A stretch of 64,000 nucleotides of DNA, taken from positions 1 to 64,000 of the forward strand of contig NZ_WPNZ01000010.1 in the NCBI RefSeq assembly GCF_009755605.1, in the 5' to 3' direction. Shown piece by piece: positions 16,493 to 23,956 of this stretch; position 1 is the stretch's first letter; the number at the start of each line of letters is the position of its first letter. The notes below the pieces were generated by a model that saw only the letters and a program-made list of their open reading frames with translations, searched no databases and was not told where the DNA came from. Source of the DNA: Streptomyces typhae (GTDB taxonomy: Bacteria; Actinomycetota; Actinomycetes; Streptomycetales; Streptomycetaceae). Position numbers and translations under genes: made by a program.

Positions 16493-17794
16493 ATGAGTGC
16501 CTCGACGCCCCCCAAGACCCCCGGCGCGCCCGTACTGGCAGACTCCGGCGCGCCCACGCCGGCACCGTCGCCCACGCCCGCGCCGCCGGCAGGCGCCTGC
16601 GCCCCCGCCGACCGCCCCACGCTCCTCGTCAAGATCTTCGGCAAGGACCGTCCGGGAATGACCGCCGGGCTCTTCGACACCCTCGCCGCCTACTCCGTCG
16701 ACGTCGTCGACATCGAGCAGGTCGTGACCCGTGGGCGGATAGTCCTGTGCGCCCTCGTCACCGCCCCGCAGCCGGGCCTCGAAGGCGACCTGCGGGCCAC
16801 CGTGCACAGCTGGGCGGAGTCCCTGAAGCTCCAGGCCGAGATCATCTCGGGCCGGGGCGACAACCGCCCGCGCGGCCTCGGCCGGTCCCTGGTCACCGTC
16901 CTCGGCCACCCGCTCACCGCCGAGTCGACGGCGGCGATCGCCGCCCGCATCACGGGCACCGGCGGCAACATCGACCGTATCTTCCGCCTGGCCAAGTACC
17001 CGGTCACCGCGGTGGAGTTCGCCGTCTCGGGCACGGAGACCGAACCGCTGCGCACCGCCCTCGCGACGGAGGCGCACGCCCTCGGCGTGGACGTCGCGGT
17101 GGTCTCCGCGGGCCTGCACCGCCGCGCCCAGCGCCTGGTCGTGATGGACGTCGACTCGACCCTCATCCAGGACGAGGTGATCGAGCTGTTCGCGGCGCAC
17201 GCGGGCTGCGAGGAGGAGGTCGCCGCCGTGACCACGGCGGCCATGCGCGGTGAGCTCGACTTCGAGGAGTCGCTGCACGCCCGCGTCGCCCTGCTCAAGG
17301 GCCTGGACGTGTCCTCCGTGGACAAGGTCAGGGCGGAGGTGCGGCTCACCCCGGGCGCCCGCACCCTCATCCGCACCCTCAAGCGCCTCGGCTACCAGGT
17401 CGGCGTCGTCTCCGGCGGCTTCACCCAGGTCACCGACGACCTGAAGGAGCGCCTCGGCCTGGACTTCGCCCACGCCAACACGCTGGAGGTCGTGGACGGC
17501 AAGCTCACCGGCCGGGTGACCGGCGAGATCGTGGACCGTGCGGGCAAGGCCCGGCTGCTGCGCCGCTTCGCCGCCGAGGCGGGGGTGCCGCTGGAGCAGA
17601 CCGTGGCGATCGGCGACGGCGCCAACGACCTGGACATGCTCAACGCGGCGGGTCTCGGTGTCGCCTTCAACGCCAAGCCGATGGTCCGCGAGGCCGCCCA
17701 CACCGCGGTGAACGTCCCGTTCCTGGACACTGTCCTGTATCTCCTGGGCATCACCCGCGAAGAGGTCGAGGCCGCGGACATGCACCTGGACTGA
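16493..17794 (+). CDS. serB: Phosphoserine phosphatase SerB with ACT domains
   Basis: 433 residues; dephosphorylates phosphoserine in the last step of serine synthesis. A Pro/Ala-rich leader (1-40) precedes two ACT-like regulatory domains (about 43-120 and 133-205) and a HAD phosphatase. The nucleophile motif is DVDST (D219, D221); LKRLGYQVGVVSGGF supplies the second motif and AIGDGANDLDML the Mg-binding aspartates. ATG at 16493 has only a TACCGT hexamer 10 nt upstream and no good ribosome site, so the leader is very short. It is convergent with sixA. Confidence 0.93.
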   Translation: MSASTPPKTPGAPVLADSGAPTPAPSPTPAPPAGACAPADRPTLLVKIFGKDRPGMTAGLFDTLAAYSVDVVDIEQVVTRGRIVLCALVTAPQPGLEGDLRATVHSWAESLKLQAEIISGRGDNRPRGLGRSLVTVLGHPLTAESTAAIAARITGTGGNIDRIFRLAKYPVTAVEFAVSGTETEPLRTALATEAHALGVDVAVVSAGLHRRAQRLVVMDVDSTLIQDEVIELFAAHAGCEEEVAAVTTAAMRGELDFEESLHARVALLKGLDVSSVDKVRAEVRLTPGARTLIRTLKRLGYQVGVVSGGFTQVTDDLKERLGLDFAHANTLEVVDGKLTGRVTGEIVDRAGKARLLRRFAAEAGVPLEQTVAIGDGANDLDMLNAAGLGVAFNAKPMVREAAHTAVNVPFLDTVLYLLGITREEVEAADMHLD

Positions 17795-17820
17795 GGTCCG
17801 GGGCCGGGGCCGGGCCCGGG

Positions 17821-17910
17821 TCCAGGTCCAGGTCCAGGTCCAGGTCCAGGTCCAGCTTGCAGCACGGTCGCACCGGTGACGCCGGTAACGCCGGTAACGC
17901 CGGTAACGCC
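17821..17910. repeat. Two microsatellite-like tracts after serB
   Basis: A 6-bp unit CCAGGT is repeated nearly six times (17821-17855). Then a 9-bp unit GGTAACGCC occurs four times (17875-17910, first copy with one change). Confidence 0.9.
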
Positions 17911-17940
17911 CAGCAACGACCGTAACGGCAGACACGGCAC

Positions 17941-17971
17941 GGGGCCCGGCGTCCATATGCCGCCGGGCCCC
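17941..17971. terminator. Bidirectional terminator between serB and sixA
   Basis: Perfect 11-bp G/C arms (17941-17951, 17961-17971) and a 9-nt loop; an outer 7-bp pair ACGGCAC/GTGCCGT extends it. Confidence 0.75.
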
Positions 17972-18045
17972 GCCATGTGCCGTTGTCGTGCCGGTCCCGT
18001 CGGCCGGCACCCCACCTCGCTCTGTCGCTGCTGTCGCTGCTGTCG

Positions 18046-18564
18046 CTACTCCGAAGGCGCCCAGTAGTCCACGAGAGTGGCCGTGCCCGGCTCCAGGGTC
18101 TTCCAGGAGCCGGTGTGCGTCAGGACGGCGAAAGCCGACGTCGGGAAGCCGCGGCGGTTCATGCGCACCAGCGCGTCCCCCTCGGCATCTCCGGCGAGGA
18201 CGTCGGCGAGGCCGTGCACGCCCGGGTTGTGGCCGATCAGGATCACGTCACGCGCGTCGTCCGGGGTTTCGTTGAGCACGGCGATCAGCTCGCCGGGCGA
18301 GGCCTCGTAGACCCGGTCCTCGTAGACCGTCCGGGGGCGCTGCGGGAGTTCCTGGACGGCGAGCTTCCACGTCTCGCGGGTCCGGGCGGCGGTCGAGCAG
18401 AGGGCCAGGTCGAAGGCGATGCCGGTCTCGGAGAGTCTGCGGCCGGCGACAGGGGCATCCTTGCGGCCGCGCTCGGCGAGCGGCCGCTCGTGGTCGGACA
18501 CCTGCGGCCAGTCGGCCTTCGCATGCCGGAAGAGGACAATCCTGCGGAGTTCTGCGACGCTCAT
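18046..18564 (-). CDS. sixA: SixA-like phosphohistidine phosphatase
   Basis: 172 residues of the histidine phosphatase (phosphoglycerate mutase-like) superfamily. The catalytic RHAK is at 13-16 with phospho-accepting H14, and the second histidine is in IGHNPG (H112). SixA removes phosphate from HPt histidines in E. coli; the substrate here is unknown. The start MSVAELRRIVLFRHAK is the one that puts the catalytic strand at the usual place. The last codons run into a TGTCGCTGC short repeat. Confidence 0.9.
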   Translation of the reverse strand: MSVAELRRIVLFRHAKADWPQVSDHERPLAERGRKDAPVAGRRLSETGIAFDLALCSTAARTRETWKLAVQELPQRPRTVYEDRVYEASPGELIAVLNETPDDARDVILIGHNPGVHGLADVLAGDAEGDALVRMNRRGFPTSAFAVLTHTGSWKTLEPGTATLVDYWAPSE

Positions 18565-18759
18565 ACGTCCCAGCTTCGCATGAAACACGCCATGGAGCGC
18601 AGGGAGTTGACTGGCTCTGCCGACACGAGTGACGGGGCGCCCACCGTGTGACGCACGAGGTCGGGGGCGGTTTCCGGGCCGATCACTGGGTTTCGGGGGT
18701 GCTCGTCCGCGATCTTCCGTCCGCCCTGGTGGCGCGTCGGAGAGGGGGCGGGCCGAGCG

Positions 18760-18981
18760 TCAGGCGGCGATGCGCAGGAGGGCGCGGAAGCGCTCCAGGA
18801 GGTCCGAGACGGCGGGCTCACTGCTTGCCGCGTGCGCGTCGGCGGGGTTCAGGATGAGCAGGAGCAGGGCGGCGAAGGCTATCGCGGGCAGAGCGATGGC
18901 CCACCAAGGGAGCTGGATCTCGATGGCGGCCGGCTTCGCCTGCTCCGCCGGGTCGCGCCGGGTGTGCGAACGGGCCGGCAT
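18760..18981 (-). CDS. Small single-span membrane protein
   Basis: 73 residues, not recognised. A basic N-terminus (MPARSHTRRD) leads to one membrane helix (about 25-45, LPWWAIALPAIAFAALLLLI) and a short helical tail ending LLERFRALLRIAA. A strong GGAGG site 5 nt before the ATG supports the start. It lies upstream of sixA on the same strand and downstream of the micropeptide gene. Confidence 0.75.
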   Translation of the reverse strand: MPARSHTRRDPAEQAKPAAIEIQLPWWAIALPAIAFAALLLLILNPADAHAASSEPAVSDLLERFRALLRIAA

Positions 18982-19111
18982 GCCGCCTCCAAGGTCTCCG
19001 AGTGCTCCGTGCCGCGTGTTCGCGGCCACATCTCGAAGGTACGGAGTCCGGCTCCTCCAACCCATCCGGTGATCCACCCAGTTAACCCTGACACTGGCCC
19101 CCTAGGGGATG

Positions 19112-19130
19112 GTGGTGCTAGCCCCACCAC
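19112..19130 (-). terminator. Short hairpin after the micropeptide gene
   Basis: GTGGTG (19112-19117) pairs with CACCAC (19125-19130) around a 7-nt loop, just past the stop of the SGM_5486 gene. It is weak and lacks a T-tract. Confidence 0.3.
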
Positions 19131-19169
19131 GCGTCGGCGCGGGGCGCCCGGGGGCCTGCTGAGGCGGCG

Positions 19170-19286
19170 TCAGGGCGAGGCCACCGAAGCGATGATTCCG
19201 ATGACGACGGTGATGGCCAGCATCGCGCCGAGCACGATCAGGAGCTTCTTCTGGCCGTTCTGGGGGTTCGGGTCGAGCACGGGCAT
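19170..19286 (-). CDS. SGM_5486-type transporter-associated micropeptide
   Basis: A 38-residue membrane micropeptide, MPVLDPNPQNGQKK followed by one helix of about 20 hydrophobic residues and ending VASP. I recognise this as the SGM_5486 family described as transporter-associated in streptomycetes. It follows the MFS gene by 53 nt on the same strand, as expected for a partner or regulator of that exporter. It is easily missed by gene callers because of its size. Confidence 0.85.
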   Translation of the reverse strand: MPVLDPNPQNGQKKLLIVLGAMLAITVVIGIIASVASP

Positions 19287-19339
19287 GGGGCAAGTCTCGC
19301 ACCCTTCGCCCGTGCCCGACCCCGAGGGGCCGGGCCGCT

Positions 19340-20800
19340 TCAGGCGCCAGGCCGTGCGGCCGCCGCCCTGGCCGCCACCTCGTCCTCGACCGTGCGGTCA
19401 CGGCCCGCGACGATGCCGACGGCTATCTGCGGCACCATCAGGCCCGCCATGAGGGCGATCGGCAGGCCCCAGCCGCCGCTGTGCTGGTAGAGCACACCGA
19501 CGAGCAGCGGCCCGGGGATCGAGATCAGATAGCCGGTGCTCTGCGCGAAGGCGGAGAGCTTGGCCACGCCCGCGCTGCTCTTGGCGCGCATGCCGACCAT
19601 GGTGAGGGCCAGCGGGAAGGCGCAGTTGGAGATGCCGCACAGCAGCGCCCACGCCCAGGCACCGCCCGCGGGGGCGAAGTACAGGCCCGCGTATCCGGCG
19701 AGACCGCATGCGCCGAGGGCGGCCACCACAGGACCCTGGTGGGGCAGGCGCGTGGCCACGCGCGGGATGACGAAGGCGAGGGGGACACCCATGGCCATGG
19801 TGACGGCGAGCAGCACACCGGCCTCACCGGCCGGCACCCCCGCGTCCCGGAAGATCTGCGGCATCCAGCCCATCGTGATGTACGCGGCGGTGGCCTGGAG
19901 GCCGAAGAAGCAGGCCAGCGCCCAGGCGGTACGGCTGTGGGTGATGCGCAGGGCCTCGTCCTGCCGCCGCACGGCGGCGGGCACGTGTTCGGCACCCGCC
20001 TCGCCGGCCGCGCGGTGGCGCACCAGCGGTATCCACGGGACCACGGCGACGACGGCGATCGTCGCCCAGACCGCGAGCCCGGTGCGCCAGCTTCCGCCGA
20101 GGGCGTCGGTCACGGGCACGGTGACGGCCGCCGCGAGCGAGGTGCCGAGCGCGAGGGCCATCGAGTACAGACCGGTCATCGAGCCGACTCGGTCGGGGAA
20201 CCAGCGCTTGACGATCACCGGCATCAGGACGTTGCTGACGGCGATGCCCATCAGGGCGAGCGCGCTGGCGGCGAGGAAGCCGGCCGTGCCGCCGAGGAAG
20301 GGGCGTATCAGCAGGCCCGTGGCGATGGCCACCATGCCCGCGCAGACCACGGCGGGCGGCCCGAAGCGGCGGGCGAAGCGCGGGGCGAGGCTTCCGAAGA
20401 CCGCGAAGCACAGCGGGGGCACGGAGGTGAGGAGGCCGGCCAGGGTGCCGCTCATGCCGAGCCCGTCGCGCACCTCTTCGAGGAGCGCGCCGAGGCTGGT
20501 GATGGCGGGCCGCAGGTTGAGCGCCGCGAGGACGATGCCGACGACGACCAGTCGCGTCGCCCACGCGCGCGTGGCGGGCTGTTCGCCCTTGGAGCCCCGC
20601 GCGAGGGACGCCCCGGCGGCAGAGGCCCCCGCGGCGGACGCCCCCGTACCGGACGTCCCGGCGCCGGATATCCCCGTAGCGGACGTCCCGGCACCGGATG
20701 ACCCCGCGGCCGGGCCCGCCGGGCCCGCGGGTGCCGTCTTCGTGCTCGTCGGGGCACCCGCGCCCGTGCTGTTCGTCGTCTTCTCTTCCTCACTCGCCAT
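19340..20800 (-). CDS. CynX/NimT-family MFS transporter
   Basis: 486 residues. After a low-complexity Ser/Gly/Ala/Thr N-terminus (about 10-68, repeats such as GAGTSGTGASAAGAS) come 12 membrane segments of the CynX/NimT (cyanate, 2-nitroimidazole) family: LNLRPAITSLGALL, then GMVAIATGLLIR and PLAFVIPRVATRLP. The substrate is unknown. ATG at 20800 lies 6 nt after a perfect TATGAT -10, so the mRNA is leaderless and no ribosome site is needed. It is divergent from the FadR-type regulator, which probably controls it. Confidence 0.92.
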   Translation of the reverse strand: MASEEEKTTNSTGAGAPTSTKTAPAGPAGPAAGSSGAGTSATGISGAGTSGTGASAAGASAAGASLARGSKGEQPATRAWATRLVVVGIVLAALNLRPAITSLGALLEEVRDGLGMSGTLAGLLTSVPPLCFAVFGSLAPRFARRFGPPAVVCAGMVAIATGLLIRPFLGGTAGFLAASALALMGIAVSNVLMPVIVKRWFPDRVGSMTGLYSMALALGTSLAAAVTVPVTDALGGSWRTGLAVWATIAVVAVVPWIPLVRHRAAGEAGAEHVPAAVRRQDEALRITHSRTAWALACFFGLQATAAYITMGWMPQIFRDAGVPAGEAGVLLAVTMAMGVPLAFVIPRVATRLPHQGPVVAALGACGLAGYAGLYFAPAGGAWAWALLCGISNCAFPLALTMVGMRAKSSAGVAKLSAFAQSTGYLISIPGPLLVGVLYQHSGGWGLPIALMAGLMVPQIAVGIVAGRDRTVEDEVAARAAAARPGA

Positions 20801-20806
20801 GGGGCC

Positions 20807-20840
20807 ATCATAGAATCATGGGATGATTGGCTGTCCAATC
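20807..20840 (-). promoter_or_regulatory. MFS promoter overlapped by an operator-like palindrome
   Basis: TATGAT (20807-20812, minus strand) is 6 nt from the MFS start. Where the -35 should be lies GATTGGCTGTCCAATC (20825-20840), perfect 6-bp arms with a 4-nt centre. This is the size and symmetry of FadR/GntR-family operators, and it would block the promoter. Confidence 0.65.
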
Positions 20841-20873
20841 GATTGTCCGTGACCGCTCGCCCGAAGGAACGTC

Positions 20874-21560
20874 ATGCCGCTGACCACCCCTCGCCGCTCG
20901 GCGCTCTCCGAGCAGGTCATCTCCGAGTTGCGCAACCAGATCTCGTCCGGCGAGTGGCCGGTGGGCTCCCGCATCCCGACCGAGCCCGAGCTGGTGGAGC
21001 AGCTGGGCGTGGCCAGAAACACGGTGCGCGAGGCCGTGCGCGCGCTCGCCCACAACGGCCTGCTCGACATCCGGCAGGGCTCGGGCACCTATGTGGTCGC
21101 CACCAGCGAGCTGGCGGGGGTGATGCAGCGCAGGTTCGCCGACGCGAGCCCGCGGCACATCGCCGAGCTGCGGGCCACGCTGGAGTCGAGCGCGGCGAAG
21201 CTCGCCGCCGAGCGGCGCACCGACCGGGACCTGCGGCAGCTCGACTCGCTGCTCGCCCGGCGCGAGGAGGCCTGGGCGTCGGGTGACGCCGAGGCGTTCG
21301 TGACGGCGGACGCGACCCTGCACCTGGCCGTGGTGGCCGCGTCCCACAACGACGTCATGACGGCGATGTACGCGGACCTGGGCGAGGTCCTGCGGGACTG
21401 GCTGCGCGAGGACATCGGCCGTGAGCTCACGCCCGCCGCCTACATGGACCACAGCCGTCTGGTGGAGGCCATCAGGGCACAGGACGCGGAGGCCGCCGCC
21501 GCGGAGGCCGCGAGCTATCCATACCTGTGCCGCCCCGAACGCCTCGCGGCCGACGCCTGA
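20874..21560 (+). CDS. FadR-subfamily GntR transcriptional regulator
   Basis: 228 residues. The N-terminal winged helix (about 8-75: LSEQVISELRNQISSGEWPVG, with PTEPELVEQLGVARNTVREA as recognition region, in shorter pieces) is followed by an all-helical FCD ligand domain (about 95-215) with metal-type His/Asp residues DATLHLAV and MDHSRLVEAI. It is divergent from the CynX-type MFS gene with 73 nt between starts, so it likely represses that gene until an organic-acid-like ligand binds. The ATG at 20874 follows GAAGGAA. Confidence 0.92.
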   Translation: MPLTTPRRSALSEQVISELRNQISSGEWPVGSRIPTEPELVEQLGVARNTVREAVRALAHNGLLDIRQGSGTYVVATSELAGVMQRRFADASPRHIAELRATLESSAAKLAAERRTDRDLRQLDSLLARREEAWASGDAEAFVTADATLHLAVVAASHNDVMTAMYADLGEVLRDWLREDIGRELTPAAYMDHSRLVEAIRAQDAEAAAAEAASYPYLCRPERLAADA

Positions 21561-21561
21561 G

Positions 21562-21696
21562 GCTCACCTCTGGTGGCTCACCTCTGATGACTCACCTCTG
21601 GTGGCTCACCACTGATGACTCACCTCTGGTGGCTCACCACTGATGACTCACCACTGATGACTCACCACTGATGACTCACCTCTGATGACTCACCCA
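21562..21696. repeat. 14-bp minisatellite, nine copies plus a partial
   Basis: The unit (G)GCTCACCTCTGGT / GACTCACCACTGAT is repeated from 21562 to 21687 with a last partial copy to 21696. The array begins right after the FadR-type stop and runs through the last codons of the convergent secreted-protein gene. Confidence 0.92.
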
Positions 21697-22119
21697 CACC
21701 GCGCGGATCTCCTTCCAGCACCGCCCGGTGAGCCGCACCGTGGTGGCGGGCCCGGCCGCGACGGGCCGGCTGTCGCTGTCCACGTCCCACCACCGGTCGC
21801 ACTCGATGTGCAGCCGCACCCGGTCGCTCTCGGGGTAGGGGTTGTGGCAGTAGGCGACGGCCGTCGACCCCTGGACGCTGCTGCGGCACTCCGCGCCGAA
21901 CGGCCGGTCGTCCCGCGCGTCCCGCTCGGCGTCGTCCGCACTCTCCCCGCCCTCGGCAACCGGGGACTCCGCCGCTCCCCCGCCGACGGCGCGGGACTCC
22001 GCCGCTCCCCCGGCGCCGCGGGAGGCGGTGCCGGAAGGCAGCTCGTACGGAAGAAGGTCGTAGGGAAGGGCGACGAGAAGGGCGAGGGCGGCGAGCACCG
22101 CGCCTGGGGACCAGCGCAC
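21676..22119 (-). CDS. Secreted four-cysteine protein, hypothetical
   Basis: 147 residues, not recognised. A signal peptide or anchor (about 1-30, VLAALALLVALPYDLLP) precedes an acidic disordered stretch with AAES repeats (about 35-75) and a C-terminal domain with four cysteines (AECRSS, AYCHNP, IECDRW, GRCWKE) that could make two disulfides outside the cell. It starts with GTG. Its last codons, ending VSHQR, are formed by the 14-bp minisatellite, so the C-terminus may vary between strains. Confidence 0.7.
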   Translation of the reverse strand: MRWSPGAVLAALALLVALPYDLLPYELPSGTASRGAGGAAESRAVGGGAAESPVAEGGESADDAERDARDDRPFGAECRSSVQGSTAVAYCHNPYPESDRVRLHIECDRWWDVDSDSRPVAAGPATTVRLTGRCWKEIRAVWVSHQR

Positions 22120-22240
22120 ACTCCAGGGTGTGCGGCACCGGCCCGCCCGCGCCCGGTCGGAGGGCCGAACGGGCGACGCCCCGTCCTTCCGCTGCGCGCG
22201 GGAGGACGGGGCGTCGGTGGGCGTGAGCCCGGGAGGAGAT

Positions 22241-23002
22241 TCAGGCGCCCATCATGTGCACGCCGCCGTCGACGTGGATGATCTCGCCCGTGGTCTTCAG
22301 GAAGAAGTCCGAGAGCAGCGCGACGATGCCGCGGCCCGCGGGCTCGGGGTCGGCCATGTCCCAGTCCAGCGGGGAGCGGGTGTTCCAGACGTCCGCGAGG
22401 TCGGCGAAGCCCGGGATGGACTTGGCCGCCATGGAGCCGATCGGGCCCGCGGAGATCAGGTTGCAGCGGATGTCCTCCTTGCCCAGGTCACGGGCGAGGT
22501 AGCGGCTGGTGGCCTCCAGGGCGGCCTTGGCCGGGCCCATCCAGTCGTACTTGGGCCAGGCGTACTGCGCGTCGAAGGTGAGGCCGACGACCGAGGCGCC
22601 GCCTTCGAACAGCGGCCGGCAGGCCATGGTGAGCGACTTCAGGGAGTACGCCGACACGTGCATGGCCGTGGAGACGTCCTCGAAGGTCGCCTCCAGGAAG
22701 TTGAAGGCCCCCTGCGGCGCGAAGCCGATGGAGTGCACGACGCCGTCGAGGCCGCCGAGCTCGTCCTTCACGACGCCCGCGAGACGGTCCAGGTGCTCCT
22801 GGTTGGTCACGTCCAGCTCGATGACCTTGGCGGGCTTGGGCAGCTTCTTGGCGATGCGCTCGGTGAGCGTGGGCCGCGGGAAGGCGGTCAGGATGACCTC
22901 GGCACCCTGCTCCTGCGCGACCTTGGCCGCGTGGAAGGCGATGGACGACTCCATCAGCACACCCGTGATCAGGATCCGCTTGCCGTCGAGAATTCCGCTC
23001 AT
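22241..23002 (-). CDS. fabI: Enoyl-[acyl-carrier-protein] reductase (NADH), FabI
   Basis: 253 residues; reduces trans-2-enoyl-ACP in the last step of fatty-acid elongation. It is of the FabI/InhA type: ITGVLMESSIAFHAA cofactor loop at about 12-26 and catalytic Y152 and K159 in KYDWMGPAK, the Tyr-X6-Lys spacing of InhA. The substrate loop follows at AGPIGSMAAKSI. It starts 4 nt after the fabG stop and is translated from the same message. The related M. tuberculosis enzyme is the isoniazid target. Confidence 0.95.
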   Translation of the reverse strand: MSGILDGKRILITGVLMESSIAFHAAKVAQEQGAEVILTAFPRPTLTERIAKKLPKPAKVIELDVTNQEHLDRLAGVVKDELGGLDGVVHSIGFAPQGAFNFLEATFEDVSTAMHVSAYSLKSLTMACRPLFEGGASVVGLTFDAQYAWPKYDWMGPAKAALEATSRYLARDLGKEDIRCNLISAGPIGSMAAKSIPGFADLADVWNTRSPLDWDMADPEPAGRGIVALLSDFFLKTTGEIIHVDGGVHMMGA

Positions 23003-23006
23003 GTGA

Positions 23007-23726
23007 TCAGTGACCCATGCCCAATCCGCCGTCAACAGGGATGACGGCTCCAGTGATGTACGAGGCGTCGTCCGAGGCGAGGAACTTCACCGTGGCGGCG
23101 ATCTCCTCGGGCCGCGCGTAACGGCCGAGCGGCACCTGCGAGACGATGTTCGCCCGCTGCTCGTCCGTCAGGACCTTGGTCATGTCGGTGTCGACAAAAC
23201 CGGGCGCGACGACGTTGAAGGTGAGGTTGCGCGAGCCCAGTTCCCGGGCGAGCGAGCGCGCGAAGCCGACCAGGCCCGCCTTGGACGCGGCGTAGTTGGC
23301 CTGCCCGGGACCGCCGTACAGGCCGACCACCGAGGAGATGAGGACGACGCGTCCCTTCCTGGCGCGCAGCATGCCGCGGTTGGCGCGCTTCACGACCCGG
23401 AAGGTGCCGGTGAGGTTGGTGTCGAGGACGGACGTGAAGTCCTCCTCGGACATGCGCATCAGGAGCTGGTCCTTGGTGATGCCCGCGTTGGCGACGAGCA
23501 CCTCGACCGCGCCGTGCTTCTCCTCGACCTCCTTGTAGGCCTGCTCCACCTGCTCGGGGTCGGTGATGTCGCACTTGACGGCGAGGACGCCGGCGGCGGT
23601 GAGGTCCTTGGGCGGCTCACCCGAGCGGTAGGTGATCGCGACCTGGTCGCCGGCGTCGGCGAACGCGCGGGCGATGGCGAGGCCGATGCCCCGGTTTCCT
23701 CCAGTGACGAGAACCGAGCGGCTCAA
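23007..23726 (-). CDS. fabG: 3-oxoacyl-[ACP] reductase FabG
   Basis: 239 residues of the SDR family, reducing beta-ketoacyl-ACP with NADPH. Cofactor motif TGGNRGIG (8-15), catalytic S132, Y145 and K149 (YAASK) are present. The start is TTG at 23726, with AAAGGGTGATCCG upstream; no ATG or GTG in frame gives a full-length Rossmann strand. A TTG start may lower its expression relative to fabI. A TAGGTT hexamer at 23763-23768 (minus) is a candidate -10 for the operon. Confidence 0.94.
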   Translation of the reverse strand: MSRSVLVTGGNRGIGLAIARAFADAGDQVAITYRSGEPPKDLTAAGVLAVKCDITDPEQVEQAYKEVEEKHGAVEVLVANAGITKDQLLMRMSEEDFTSVLDTNLTGTFRVVKRANRGMLRARKGRVVLISSVVGLYGGPGQANYAASKAGLVGFARSLARELGSRNLTFNVVAPGFVDTDMTKVLTDEQRANIVSQVPLGRYARPEEIAATVKFLASDDASYITGAVIPVDGGLGMGH

Positions 23727-23956
23727 CGGATCACCCTTTCCTTGGCTGTGTGGTCACCCGGAAACCTATCGGTCCTGTGCTCGATACGGGGAATCGGTGA
23801 CCGACAGTGGCTCGGAAGACTCGCTGTGGGGTCCCTACAGAAAGTCGGCGGCGAGCGGCGGACAAAGGTGTGGCCCGGTGGCCGCTCCGCGCGCGATGAT
23901 CGGTCCTGACCGGTGCCGGGAGGTGCCCACCACAGGTGACAGCAGGGAGACATTCC

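Noticed and set aside
15033..18010. Very long frames on the reverse strand across the streptophobe and serB genes
   Set aside because: Shadow frames of GC-rich genes, Arg/Pro-rich, no domain.
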